Positions 46,944-56,232 of a stretch of 64,000 bases of DNA are shown here, piece by piece; within the stretch, counting starts at the first letter, position 1; every line of letters begins with the position of its first letter. The translations under genes were made by a program, and so were the position numbers. The notes under the pieces were generated by a model. It saw only the letters and a program-made list of their open reading frames with translations, was not told the DNA's origin and made no database searches. This DNA is from Pseudorhodoferax soli (GTDB lineage Bacteria; Pseudomonadota; Gammaproteobacteria; Burkholderiales; Burkholderiaceae_C): assembly GCF_003337555.1 (NCBI RefSeq), contig NZ_QPJK01000001.1, positions 248,001-312,000 on the forward strand. The letters run 5' to 3'.

Positions 46944-48098
46944 CTACTTGTCGCCCGGCACCTTGCCTTCCACGCCCTTGACGTAGAACTTCACGCCCGA
47001 CAGGAACTGGTCGTCGGCCACGGCGCCCGCGGCCACGACTTCCTTGCCGGCGTTGTCGGCGATCGGGCCCTTCCAGATCGAGAACGTGCCGTCCTTCAGG
47101 CCCTTCTTGATCTCGTCGATCTTGGCCTTGGTCTCGGCCGGCACGTCGGCAGCGATGGAGACCATGTCGATCGCGCCTTCCTTCACGCCCCACCAGACCG
47201 CGCCCGTCGACCAGGTGCCTTCCAGCGCGTCCTTGGTGGCCTTGATGTAGTACGGCGCCCAGTTGATGATGGCCGAGCCGAGGTGGGCCTGCGGACCGTA
47301 GGCCGTCATGTCCGAGTCCCAGCCGAAGGCGCGCTTGCCCTTGTCCTGCGCGGTCTTGAGCACGGCGGCCGAATCGGTGTTCTGCATCAGCACGTCGGCG
47401 CCGCCGTTGATCAGCGCGGTGGCGGCCTCGGTTTCCTTGGGCGGGTTGAACCACTCGTTGACCCAGACCACCTTGGTCGTGATCTTCGGGTTCACCGACT
47501 GCGCGCCCAGCGTGAAGCTGTTGATGTTGCGCACCACCTCCGGAATTGGAATGGAGGCCACCACGCCCAGCGTGTTGCTCTTGGTCATGGCGCCGGCGAT
47601 CACGCCGGCCATGTAGGCGCCTTCGTAGGTGCGGCTGTCGTAGGTGCGCAGGTTGGGCGCGGTCTTGTAGCCGGTGGCGTGTTCGAACTTCACGTCGGCC
47701 GCATCCGGCGCCACCTTGAGCATGGGCTCCATGTAGCCGAAGGTGGTGCCGAAGATCAGCTTGTTGCCCTGGCCCACGAGGTCGCGGAACACGCGCTCGG
47801 CATCGGCCGACTCAGGCACCTTCTCGACGAAGCTGGTGACGATCTTGTCGCCGTATTCCTTCTCCAGCGCCTTGCGGGCGTTGTCGTGCGCGAAGGTCCA
47901 GCCACCATCGCCCACCGGGCCGACATAGGCGAACGCGATCTTGAGCGGCTCGGCCTTGGGCGCCGGTGCGGGTGCGGCTGCCGCCGGCGCCGGGGCGGGC
48001 GCGGGCTCTTCCTTCTTGCCGCAGGCAGCCAGCGCTGCGGCGGCCATCGCGCTCAGCGCAACCACGCGCAGCATCGAACGTTTGTTCTGGTCGGTCAT
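46944..48098 (-). CDS. BMP-family ABC transporter substrate-binding lipoprotein
   Basis: Lipid-anchored binding protein of 384 aa. The signal ends in ALAAC (acylated Cys 26), followed by a Pro/Ala linker (about 30-50). The BMP/PnrA fold begins KIAFAYVGPVGDGGWTFAHD and has FGTTFGYMEPMLKVA and VASIPIPEVVRNINSF. BMP proteins bind purine nucleosides or related bases. It is the last gene of the ATPase-permease-permease-binding protein operon and lies 38 bases after the second permease. Confidence 0.92.
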   Translation of the reverse strand: MTDQNKRSMLRVVALSAMAAAALAACGKKEEPAPAPAPAAAAPAPAPKAEPLKIAFAYVGPVGDGGWTFAHDNARKALEKEYGDKIVTSFVEKVPESADAERVFRDLVGQGNKLIFGTTFGYMEPMLKVAPDAADVKFEHATGYKTAPNLRTYDSRTYEGAYMAGVIAGAMTKSNTLGVVASIPIPEVVRNINSFTLGAQSVNPKITTKVVWVNEWFNPPKETEAATALINGGADVLMQNTDSAAVLKTAQDKGKRAFGWDSDMTAYGPQAHLGSAIINWAPYYIKATKDALEGTWSTGAVWWGVKEGAIDMVSIAADVPAETKAKIDEIKKGLKDGTFSIWKGPIADNAGKEVVAAGAVADDQFLSGVKFYVKGVEGKVPGDK

Positions 48099-48136
48099 GG
48101 ATTCTCCGGAGGTGTCAACGAAAAAAAGCGGCCCGA

Positions 48137-49057
48137 TTATGAGCCTGGGTAGAACGGCTTTCCGATGGAGTTGGGCATGTTCGCCCGGATCCACGCGGGG
48201 TTGCGCGAGATGATGGCCAGCACCACCACGGGCGCGATGTACTGCAGCATCGACAGGAACTGGCTGGGCACCTGCACGCCCTGGCTCTGCAGGAAAAAGC
48301 CGAGCTGGCCGACGCCGCCGAACAGATAGGCGCCCAGCAGCACGCGTGCCGGCCGCCAGGTGGCGAAGGTGGTCAGCGCCAGCGCGATCCAGCCGTTGCC
48401 GGCCACCATGCCTTCGACCCACAGCGGCGTGTAGACCACCGACAGGTAGCTGCCCGCCAGCCCGCACAGCGCGCCGCCCGCCAGCACCGCGAGGAAGCGG
48501 ATGCGCCGCACCGGGTAGCCCAGCGCGTGCGACGACTCCGGCGACTCGCCGACCGAGCGCAGCACCAGGCCCGAACGCGTGCGCATCAGGAACCAGATCA
48601 GCGCGCCCGTGAACAGCACCGTGAGGTAGACCATGGGATGGTGGCGGAACAGCGCCGGACCGAACCACGGAATGTCGGCCAGCACGGGAATGGCGTACTG
48701 CGGCGAGGGCGGCAGCTTCTCCTGCACGTAGGCCACGCCGACGAACGCCGAGAAGCCGCTGCCGAACAGGCTCAGTGCGAGGCCCGTGGCGTACTGGTTG
48801 GTGTTGAACCAGATCACCAGCACGCCGAAGGCCGCCGCCAGGGCCGCGCCGGCCGCCATGCCGGCCGCGAAGCCCACCCAGGTGCTGCCGCTGTGCACGG
48901 CGGCCGCGAAGCCGGCGATGGCGGCGCACAGCATCATGCCCTCGGCACCCAGGTTGATGATGCCGGCCTTCTCGTTGATGAGCAGGCCCAGCGCCGCGAG
49001 CGCCAGCACGGTGCCTGCGTTGAGCGTGGCCGCCAGCAGCAGTGCGTAGGAGTCCAT
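48137..49057 (-). CDS. BMP-type (nucleoside) ABC transporter permease, second subunit
   Basis: Inner-membrane permease of 306 aa of the YufQ/NupQ type. It has about eight helices and the shared motif LLINEKAGIINLGAEGMML near residues 26-44. The ATG at 49057 overlaps the stop of the preceding permease (TGATG), which decides the start; a GTG one codon upstream is less likely. Together with its neighbour it forms the channel. Confidence 0.9.
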   Translation of the reverse strand: MDSYALLLAATLNAGTVLALAALGLLINEKAGIINLGAEGMMLCAAIAGFAAAVHSGSTWVGFAAGMAAGAALAAAFGVLVIWFNTNQYATGLALSLFGSGFSAFVGVAYVQEKLPPSPQYAIPVLADIPWFGPALFRHHPMVYLTVLFTGALIWFLMRTRSGLVLRSVGESPESSHALGYPVRRIRFLAVLAGGALCGLAGSYLSVVYTPLWVEGMVAGNGWIALALTTFATWRPARVLLGAYLFGGVGQLGFFLQSQGVQVPSQFLSMLQYIAPVVVLAIISRNPAWIRANMPNSIGKPFYPGS

Positions 49058-50127
49058 CACGCAGCCCTCCGCAGGCCGGTGAAGCGCACGCGGTACGCGA
49101 TCAGCGTGTCGCAGGCCAGCAGCGTGAACAGCAGCAGGCCCTGGAACACCCCGGTCAGCGACTTGGGCAGGCCCAGGCGCGACTGCGCCAGTTCACCGCC
49201 GATGTAGAACATGCTCATGAGGACCGCCGAGAAGACCATGCCGACCGGGTGCAGCCGGCCGACGAAGGCCACGATGATGGCCGCGAAGCCGTAGCCCGCC
49301 GGCACATAGGGCGTGAGCTGGCCGATCGGGCCGGCCACCTCCAGCGCACCGGCCAGGCCGGCCGCGCCGCCGGACGTGAGCAGCGCGATCCACAGCGCGC
49401 GCCGCGACGAGAAGCCCGCATAGCGCGCCGCCGCCGGTGCCAGCCCGCCCACCTGCTGCGCGAAGCCGGCGCGCGTGCGGAACAGGAAGACCCACAGCGC
49501 ACCCGCACCGACCAGCGCGATCAGCAAGCCGATGCTCACGCGCGAGCCCTTCATGAGCCGCGGGATCTGCGTGATGGCCTCGAAGGTCTTGCTCTGCGGG
49601 AAGTTGTAGCCGCCCGGATCCTTCAGCGGCCCCTGCACCAGGTAGCCCAGCAACTGGATCGCCACGTAGACCAGCATCAGGCTGACCAGGATCTCGCTGG
49701 CGTTGAAGCGGTCGCGCAGCAGCGCCACGATGCCGGCCCAGACCATGCCGCCCAGGATGCCGGCCAAGAGGATGGGCACGACGATCCAGCCCGAGGTGCC
49801 TTTGCCGGCCATCAGCGCGACACAACCGGCGCACACCGCGCCGATCACGAACTGCCCCTCGGCGCCGATGTTCCAGACGTTGGAGCGGAAGCACACCGCC
49901 AGGCCCAGCGCGATGATCAACAGCGGCGTGGCCTTGACCATGAGCTCGCCCAGCGCGTAGGCGTTGCGCAGCGGCTCCCAGAAGAACACGCCCAGGCCGC
50001 GCAGCGGGTCCTTGCCCAGCGCGACGAACAGCAGCGTGCCGATCAGCACCGTGACGGCCAGCGCCAGCAACGGCGAGCCGAAGCTCCAGAATTTCGACGG
50101 CTCGGGCCGGGCCTCAAGCTTGAGCAT
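49057..50127 (-). CDS. BMP-type (nucleoside) ABC transporter permease, first subunit
   Basis: Inner-membrane permease of 356 aa of the YufP/NupP type. The core motif is CFRSNVWNIGAEGQFVIGAV (about 80-99), followed by several helices and EVAGPIGQLTPYVPAGYGFA. It overlaps the ATPase gene by 14 bases and the next permease by one base. Confidence 0.9.
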   Translation of the reverse strand: MLKLEARPEPSKFWSFGSPLLALAVTVLIGTLLFVALGKDPLRGLGVFFWEPLRNAYALGELMVKATPLLIIALGLAVCFRSNVWNIGAEGQFVIGAVCAGCVALMAGKGTSGWIVVPILLAGILGGMVWAGIVALLRDRFNASEILVSLMLVYVAIQLLGYLVQGPLKDPGGYNFPQSKTFEAITQIPRLMKGSRVSIGLLIALVGAGALWVFLFRTRAGFAQQVGGLAPAAARYAGFSSRRALWIALLTSGGAAGLAGALEVAGPIGQLTPYVPAGYGFAAIIVAFVGRLHPVGMVFSAVLMSMFYIGGELAQSRLGLPKSLTGVFQGLLLFTLLACDTLIAYRVRFTGLRRAA

Positions 50128-51640
50128 GCTGCGCCTCCCCTGCCCTGGTCCACAGGCCCGACATCCATTCGCCGATCTGCGGCACCGTGGCCTCTGCCCG
50201 CGCCACGGAGGGCGACAGCCGCCCCTTGGCGATCACATAGAGCCGGTCGCTGATCTCGAACAACTCGTCCAGCTCCTCGCTGACCACCAGCACCGCGCAA
50301 CCTGCGTCGCGCAGCGCCAGGATGGCGCCACGGATCTGCGCCGCCGCGCCCACGTCCACGCCCCAGGTGGGCTGCGAGACGATCAAGAGCTTGGGGTTCG
50401 CGTCGATCTCGCGGCCGACGATGAACTTCTGCAGGTTGCCGCCCGACAGCGACTTGGCAGCCGACTGCGGCCCGCCGGCCTTGACCTTGTAGCGCGCAAT
50501 CGTCTCGCGCGCCTGCTCCGTCAGCCGGCGCACGCGGATCCAGCCGCTCTTGCCGACCGCGTCGTTGCGCGTCAGCAGCAGGTTGTGCGCCAGGCTCAGC
50601 GTGGGCACGGCGCCGCGGCCCAGCCGCTCCTCGGGCACGAAGTGCAGGCCCAGCGCACGGCGCTTGCCAGGCCGCAGGCGGGCTGCGTCCTGGCCGAAGA
50701 TGCGCACCATGGCGGGCTGTGCGCGGCAGTCCTCGCCCGACAGCGCGTAGAGCAGCTCGCGCTGCCCGTTGCCCGAGACACCGGCGATGCCGACCACCTC
50801 GCCCGCGCGCACGTCGAGGTCGATGCCTTCCAGGTCGACGCCGAACTGGTCCTCGCGCGCCAGGCTCAGGCCCTGCACCTGCAGCACGGTGGCGCCGGCC
50901 TTCACCGCGCGGTGCTGCAGCGCAGGCGGCTCGGCGCCGATCATGAGCCGGCTCAGCGAGGCGTTGCTCTCGTTCTGCGGGTTGCACACGCCCGTCACCT
51001 TGCCGCCGCGCAGCACCGTGCAGGCCGTGCACAGCTCGCGGATCTCGTGCAGCTTGTGGCTGATGTACAGGATGCTGCAGCCCTCCGCCGCGAGCTTCTT
51101 GAGCACCACGAACAGCTTCTCGACCGCCTGCGGCGTCAGCACCGAAGTAGGCTCGTCCAGGATCAGCAACTTGGGGTCGGTCAGCAACGCGCGGATGATC
51201 TCCACGCGCTGCATCTCGCCGACCGACAGCGTGTGCACGGGCCGCGTGGCGTCGATGTCCAGGCCGTACTCGCCTGCCTTGGCCGTGATGCGACGCGTGA
51301 CCTCGGCCAGTTTGAGGTGCTTGTCCAGCCCCAGCCAGACGTTCTCGGCCACGGTCAGCGTGTCGAACAGGCTGAAGTGCTGGAACACCATGCTGATGCC
51401 CAGCGCACGCGCTTCCTGCGGATTGCGGATGTGCACCTCGCGGCCGTTGAACTGCACCGTGCCCTGGTCGGGCTTGACCGAGCCGTAGATGATCTTCATC
51501 AGCGTGGACTTGCCGGCGCCGTTCTCGCCGAGCACCGCGTGGGTCTCGCCGGGCATCACGGTCAGCGACACATCGCTGTTGGCCACGACGGCCGGATAGG
51601 CCTTGGTGATGTTGGCGAGTGCCAATCTTGGAGTTGTCAT
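50114..51640 (-). CDS. BMP-type (nucleoside) ABC transporter ATP-binding protein, double ATPase
   Basis: Duplicated ATPase of 508 aa, YufO/NupO type. The N-terminal domain has Walker A GENGAGKST, signature LSVGEMQ and Walker B LLILDEPTSVLT. In the C-terminal domain the Walker A is degenerate (GVSGNGQRELL), as is normal in this family, while LSGGNLQK remains. The ATG at 51640 (MTTPRLAL) is preferred over a GTG five codons upstream, but the AGAGG site is rather far from it. It leads the import operon, which with the deaminase at 44302-45351 suggests purine uptake and salvage. Confidence 0.9.
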   Translation of the reverse strand: MTTPRLALANITKAYPAVVANSDVSLTVMPGETHAVLGENGAGKSTLMKIIYGSVKPDQGTVQFNGREVHIRNPQEARALGISMVFQHFSLFDTLTVAENVWLGLDKHLKLAEVTRRITAKAGEYGLDIDATRPVHTLSVGEMQRVEIIRALLTDPKLLILDEPTSVLTPQAVEKLFVVLKKLAAEGCSILYISHKLHEIRELCTACTVLRGGKVTGVCNPQNESNASLSRLMIGAEPPALQHRAVKAGATVLQVQGLSLAREDQFGVDLEGIDLDVRAGEVVGIAGVSGNGQRELLYALSGEDCRAQPAMVRIFGQDAARLRPGKRRALGLHFVPEERLGRGAVPTLSLAHNLLLTRNDAVGKSGWIRVRRLTEQARETIARYKVKAGGPQSAAKSLSGGNLQKFIVGREIDANPKLLIVSQPTWGVDVGAAAQIRGAILALRDAGCAVLVVSEELDELFEISDRLYVIAKGRLSPSVARAEATVPQIGEWMSGLWTRAGEAQHAQA

Positions 51641-51806
51641 GGGCAGCGGGGGCACCTCTGGGCGGGTCTGGATGTGTTTCGGTCATACCAGCAAGGTCGA
51701 TGCCACCTTGCGGCAGCCTTTCCCCGCCGGCCATGCACCAAAACCGAGCGTGGCGCGATATTAAGGGCGCCCGCCCCCGCTCCCACCGCCCGGGGAAACC
51801 CCCGCT

Positions 51807-53537
51807 TCAGACCGCGACGATGCGGCGGTTCGCCGCACCCGGCAGCACACGCAGCGCCTTGTCGGTCACCGCCTGGTAGCTGCGGCTGGCGATGGTGTCC
51901 ACGTAGGTCCAGTCGGCGCGGCACTCGGTGGCCGTGGCCGTCAGCACCATGTAGCCGCGGCGCGCGGTGTCGCAATACTGCAGCGGCCCGACCAGCTGCG
52001 TCAGCGCGCCAGCCAGCACGGCGGGGTTCTCGCCGGGCAGGTAGTCCTCGAAGCCGGGCGAGGTGACCGACGAGGTGGCGAACTCCACGCCAATCCGGCC
52101 GCCTTGTGCGTCCAGCAGGTCGCTGGCCCAGGCGTTGTGCGTGTCGCCGGCCAGCACCACGAGGTTCTTGTCGCGGCTGCGTGCCATCTCCAGCACGGCT
52201 TCGCGGGCGGCCGGGTAGCCGTCCCAGGCGTCCAGGTTGTAGGGAATCGCGGGCGCCTGCAGCACGGCGAGTTCCTGCGGCGTCAGCGTTTGCGGCGCCG
52301 TGGCGGCCTTGGTGGCCAGCGCGCTGTACTCGACCAGCGACACGCCGCCCAGTCCCAGCAGGCCGAACAGGAGCGGCGCCGGCACCTGCATGCGGCCCAT
52401 CAGCACCTGCTGGCCCAGCACCTGCCAGGTGGCGGTGGAAGCCGCCATCTGCTGGCCGAGCCAGGCGGCCTGGGTGCTGCCCAGCAGCTGGCGCGCCGGA
52501 TCGCCGACGGCGGCGGAGAAGCCGGCGGCGTCCAGCCCGGTCTGCGTGATGTAGGGCGTGTAGGACAGCTGTTCGTCGCGGCCGATCGTCCGCGTGTCGA
52601 GCATGTGCAGGGCAAGCAGGCCGCCGAAGTCGAAGCTGCGGTAGATCAGCCCGGTGTCCGTGCCGCTGCGGATCGGCATCCACTCGTGGTAGGCCTGCAC
52701 GGCGGCCGCCTTGCGCGCGCCGAAGTCGCCTTCGTCGGGCTGGTGGTTCTCCGCCCCGTTGCGCCAGGTGTCGTTGCTGATCTCGTGGTCGTCCCACACC
52801 GCGATCATCGGCACCGCGGCGTGCAGGGCCTGCAGGTCGGCGTCGCCGCGGTACTGGGCATAGCGGCGCCGGTAGTCGGCCAGCTGCACGGTCTCGGTGG
52901 CCGGCTCGGACAGCCGGCCCAGCGCCGCCGCGTCGGCAGAGGCGTAGCCGCCGCGCGCGTACTCGTAGATGTAGTCGCCCAGATGCACGGTGGCGTCCAG
53001 GTCGTTGCGCTTGGCAGCTTCTGCGTAGACGTTGAAGTAGCCGGCCGGGTAGTTGGCGCACGAGAACACCGCGAGGCGCACCTGCGCCGCGCCGGCGGCC
53101 GGCAGCGTGCGCGTGCGGCCCACGGGCGACAGCTGGCCGTAGGCGTTGAAGCGGTACCAGTAGCTGCGCCCGGCCGACAGTCCCGTGGCGTCGACCTTCA
53201 CGGTGTGGTCGCGCGCGGCCGCCGTGCGCGTCTCACCGCTGGCGACGATGTTGGCGAATGCGCTGTCGGTGGCGACCTCCCACCGCAGCACGATGTCCCC
53301 GGTGGCCGCCGTGCTCACGCGGGTCCAGAGGATCACGCGGTCGGCCAGCGGATCGCCGCTGGCCACGCCATGCGCGAACGCGACCTCGGGATCGTCGTCG
53401 CTGCCGCCGCAGCCGGCCAGCGCAAGGCCGCCGAGCGCGGCGGCGCCCAGCGCAACCTGGCGCACAAAGCGGCGCCGGCCGGGTTGGGTGGGCGCGGCCT
53501 CGGCCAGCGGGTGGACCATCGCGGGGAGCTTCTTCAT
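51807..53537 (-). CDS. phoD: PhoD-type alkaline phosphatase, Tat lipoprotein
   Basis: Secreted phosphodiesterase/phosphomonoesterase of 576 aa. The N-terminus carries a twin-arginine motif (RRRFVRQ, 21-27) and a lipobox ending at Cys 43 (LALAGC), so it is probably exported folded and lipid-anchored. A PhoD N-terminal fibronectin-like domain (about 48-150) is followed by the metallophosphatase with LGDYIYEY, WDDHEISNDTW and AGDTHN, which carry the Fe/Ca ligands in known PhoD proteins. Phosphate starvation is the usual inducer; no Pho box was found. It is a single gene between the BMP operon and a LysR gene. Confidence 0.9.
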   Translation of the reverse strand: MKKLPAMVHPLAEAAPTQPGRRRFVRQVALGAAALGGLALAGCGGSDDDPEVAFAHGVASGDPLADRVILWTRVSTAATGDIVLRWEVATDSAFANIVASGETRTAAARDHTVKVDATGLSAGRSYWYRFNAYGQLSPVGRTRTLPAAGAAQVRLAVFSCANYPAGYFNVYAEAAKRNDLDATVHLGDYIYEYARGGYASADAAALGRLSEPATETVQLADYRRRYAQYRGDADLQALHAAVPMIAVWDDHEISNDTWRNGAENHQPDEGDFGARKAAAVQAYHEWMPIRSGTDTGLIYRSFDFGGLLALHMLDTRTIGRDEQLSYTPYITQTGLDAAGFSAAVGDPARQLLGSTQAAWLGQQMAASTATWQVLGQQVLMGRMQVPAPLLFGLLGLGGVSLVEYSALATKAATAPQTLTPQELAVLQAPAIPYNLDAWDGYPAAREAVLEMARSRDKNLVVLAGDTHNAWASDLLDAQGGRIGVEFATSSVTSPGFEDYLPGENPAVLAGALTQLVGPLQYCDTARRGYMVLTATATECRADWTYVDTIASRSYQAVTDKALRVLPGAANRRIVAV

Positions 53538-53605
53538 CGGGGAACCTTGTGGAGGAACAAAGCCCGGCAGCTTGCCGGCCCCTGATGACGTGCGCGTTAA
53601 GCCCG

Positions 53606-54514
53606 TCAAGCCCCCGTGTTCGCGAACAGGCCCACGATGAACTGGCGCAACCAGGCCCGCGCCGGCTCGCTGGCATGGCGCCGGCTCCAGTGCAGCGAGA
53701 CCGTGAACTCCGCCAGCGGCAGCGGCGGCTCCACCAGCGCATAGCCGCCCTGCTCGGCAAAACCCAGCGCAATGTTGCGTGGCATCACGACGGCGAGGTC
53801 GGTCGCGCGCACGATGGCCGGCAGCACGAGGAAGTGGTGCGTGGTCAGGCGCAGCCGGTCCTGCAGCTGCAGCAGCTCGAGGATGCGCAGCGTGTCCGAA
53901 TGCGTGCGCACGGCCACCAGTTCCAGTTCGCGCAGCCAAGCCAGGCCATCGCCCGCCTTGCGGCGCGTGCGCAGCAGCGGGTGGCCCTCGCGCAGCAGCA
54001 CGATGTAGCGGTCGCGCAGCAGCGCCACCTGCTCGGTGCCCTGCACCGTGGGCAGGAAGCCGAAGGCCAGGTCGATGCGGCCGTCGTCCAGCGCCGGGGC
54101 GATCTCGGCCGCCGGCAGCTGCATGGTCTCCACCCGCACGCCAGGCGCGGCCCGCAGCAGCGCGGCCATGAGCTCGGGCAGGAAGCGCGCCTCGCCGATG
54201 TCGGAGAGGTGCAGGCGGAACACCTGGCGCGCGCTGGCCGGATCGAAGCTGGCCTGCGCGTTGAGCGCCTGCTCCAGGATGCCCAGCGCCTCGCGCACCG
54301 CGCTGCCCAGGGCCTCGGCCTTGGGCGTGGGCCGCACGCCTGCGCCGGCACGCACGAACAGCGGGTCGTGCAGCAGCGTGCGCAGCCGCGCCAGGCCCTG
54401 GCTCGCGGCGGGCTGGGTGATGTCCAGCAACTCGGCCGCCCGGCTCACGTTGCGCGTGCGGCCGATGGCGTCGAACAGCCGCAACAGGTTCAGGTCGAGC
54501 GCGTTGATATGCAT
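53606..54514 (-). CDS. LysR-family transcriptional regulator
   Basis: Regulator of 302 aa. The winged helix is at about 6-64 (LDLNLLRLFDAIGRTRNVSRA, then LDITQPAASQGLARLR), and the rest is a periplasmic-binding-like effector domain. The start MHINALDLNLLRLFD fits the family. It is divergent from the benzoylformate decarboxylase-like gene, and a 16-bp inverted repeat stands between them, so it probably controls that gene and the TctC gene. NodD/LinR-like N-terminal features suggest an aromatic or acid effector, but this is not certain. Confidence 0.92.
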   Translation of the reverse strand: MHINALDLNLLRLFDAIGRTRNVSRAAELLDITQPAASQGLARLRTLLHDPLFVRAGAGVRPTPKAEALGSAVREALGILEQALNAQASFDPASARQVFRLHLSDIGEARFLPELMAALLRAAPGVRVETMQLPAAEIAPALDDGRIDLAFGFLPTVQGTEQVALLRDRYIVLLREGHPLLRTRRKAGDGLAWLRELELVAVRTHSDTLRILELLQLQDRLRLTTHHFLVLPAIVRATDLAVVMPRNIALGFAEQGGYALVEPPLPLAEFTVSLHWSRRHASEPARAWLRQFIVGLFANTGA

Positions 54515-54535
54515 CTGGCGAATGGTTCTTATCCG

Positions 54536-54551
54536 GATCATTTTATTGATC
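54536..54551. promoter_or_regulatory. Inverted repeat GATCA-N6-TGATC in the lysR/decarboxylase gap
   Basis: GATCATTTTATTGATC is a perfect 5-bp inverted repeat with an AT-rich centre, in a short divergent gap where a LysR-type binding site is expected. The spacing is one base short of the classical T-N11-A box. Confidence 0.45.
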
Positions 54552-54604
54552 GCATGAGCCAGCCGGCCGAAGATCGTGGGCTTCATTCCATGCACACCGC
54601 ACCC

Positions 54605-56206
54605 ATGCCCGACCAACCCAGCGTGCCCACCGTCCGCCATGCCGTGCTGCAACTGCTGCGCGACTTCGGCATCGACACCATCTTCGGCAACCCCGGCTCC
54701 ACCGAGCTGCCGCTGTTCCTCGATTTCCCGGCCGACTTCCGCTACGTGCTGGGGCTGCAGGAATCCGTGGTCGTGGGCATGGCCGACGGCTACGCCCAGG
54801 CCACGGGAAACGCGGCCTTCGTCAACCTGCATTCGGCCGCCGGCGTGGGCCACGCCATGGGCAACATCTTCACGGCGCACAAGAACCGCACGCCCATGGT
54901 CATCACGGCCGGGCAGCAGGCGCGCTCCATCCTGCCGTTCGAGCCCTTCCTGTTCTCGGCCCAGGCGACCGAACTGCCCAAGCCCTACGTGAAGTGGAGC
55001 GTGGAGCCCGCGCGTGCCGAAGACGTGCCGCTGGCCATCGCGCGGGCCTACTACGTCGCCATGCAGGAACCCAAGGGGCCGGTGCTGGTGTCGATCCCGG
55101 CCGACGACTGGGCGCGGCCGGCCGAGCCCGTGCTGGCGCGCACGGTGAGCCAGGTGGCGCGGCCCGATCCGGCCCTGCTGGCGCGCATCGGCGAGCAGCT
55201 GGAGGCGAGCCGCCGGCCCGCCCTGGTGGTCGGAGCCGCCACCGACCGCGCCGGCGCCTGGGACGCCACCGTGGCCCTGGCCGAGCGCCACCTGGCCCGC
55301 GTGTGGATCGCGCCCATGTCGGGCCGCGCGGGCTTCCCGGAAGACCACCCGCTGTTCGCCGGCTTCCTGCCGGCCATGCGCGAGCAGATCGTGCAGAAGC
55401 TGGCCGGCCACGACTTCGTGGTCGCACTGGGCGCCGCGGCCTTCACCTACCACGTGGAAGGCCAGGGCCCGCACCTGCCGGCCGGCGCCAGCCTGGCGCA
55501 GATCGTCGACGACCCGCAGGTGGCGGCCTGGGCGCCGGTGGGCCTGGCGGTGGTCGGCAACATCCGGCTGGCCGTCGAGGAACTGCTGGCCCGGCCCCTG
55601 GCCGAGGCCGGCCACCGCGAGCCGCCGCTGGCGCGCCAGCCGGTGCCGTTGCCGGAACCGCCGGCGCCGGGCGTGCGCCCGTCCACAGCCTGGGTGCTGC
55701 ACCGGCTGGACCGCCTGCGCCCGGCTGGCGCCGTGGTCGTCGAAGAAGCACCGAGCGCGCGCCACACCATGCAGCAGCACCTGCCCATGCGCGCGGCCGG
55801 CAGCTTCTACACCATGTGCAGCGGCGGGCTGGGCCACAGCCTGCCGGCCGCCGTGGGCGTGGCGTTGGGCCGGCCGGGCGAGAAAGTCATCGCGCTGATC
55901 GGCGACGGCTCCGCCATGTACGCCATCCAGGCGCTGTGGAGCGCGGCCCAGCTGCGCCTGCCGCTCACGGTGCTGATCCTCAAGAACCGCAGCTATGCGG
56001 CGCTCAACATGTTCGCGCCGGCCTTCGGCTTCGCGGCCGGTACGGAACTGCCGGGCACCGCCCTGCCCGACCTGGACTTCGTGGCCCTGGCCCAAGGCCA
56101 TGGCTGCCAGGGCCTGCGCGCGGCCGACGCCGAGGCGCTGGAACGGCTGCTGCCGCAGGCACTGGCCGCAGCCCAGCCCACGCTGCTGGAAATCGAAGTC
56201 GATTGA
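54605..56206 (+). CDS. mdlC: Benzoylformate decarboxylase-like thiamine diphosphate enzyme
   Basis: ThDP-dependent 2-oxo acid decarboxylase of 533 aa. Residues that mark benzoylformate decarboxylase are present: S32 (GNPGST), E53 (LQESVVVG), H76 (NLHSAAG) and the later His in FTYHVEGQG. The cofactor site has GDGSAMYAIQALWSA, followed by LKNRSYAAL where the family usually has N-N. Aromatic or branched 2-oxo acids are likely substrates. Start codons at 54554 and 54590 are also in frame; the domain begins at the chosen one. The TctC gene follows after 26 bases, so uptake and decarboxylation of an acid may be linked. Confidence 0.85.
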   Translation: MPDQPSVPTVRHAVLQLLRDFGIDTIFGNPGSTELPLFLDFPADFRYVLGLQESVVVGMADGYAQATGNAAFVNLHSAAGVGHAMGNIFTAHKNRTPMVITAGQQARSILPFEPFLFSAQATELPKPYVKWSVEPARAEDVPLAIARAYYVAMQEPKGPVLVSIPADDWARPAEPVLARTVSQVARPDPALLARIGEQLEASRRPALVVGAATDRAGAWDATVALAERHLARVWIAPMSGRAGFPEDHPLFAGFLPAMREQIVQKLAGHDFVVALGAAAFTYHVEGQGPHLPAGASLAQIVDDPQVAAWAPVGLAVVGNIRLAVEELLARPLAEAGHREPPLARQPVPLPEPPAPGVRPSTAWVLHRLDRLRPAGAVVVEEAPSARHTMQQHLPMRAAGSFYTMCSGGLGHSLPAAVGVALGRPGEKVIALIGDGSAMYAIQALWSAAQLRLPLTVLILKNRSYAALNMFAPAFGFAAGTELPGTALPDLDFVALAQGHGCQGLRAADAEALERLLPQALAAAQPTLLEIEVD

Positions 56207-56232
56207 AGAAGAACGCCCAAGGAGACGAACAC

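Noticed and set aside
45361-47454. Long minus-strand frame opposite the SulP gene
   Set aside because: It has shadow-like composition with no domain, and the SulP frame with its signature motifs is clearly the coding one.
51641-51806. Possible riboswitch or strong promoter before the BMP operon
   Set aside because: The gap has GC-rich palindromes and an AT-rich TTAATAT stretch, but no hexamer pair or conserved aptamer core that I could defend.
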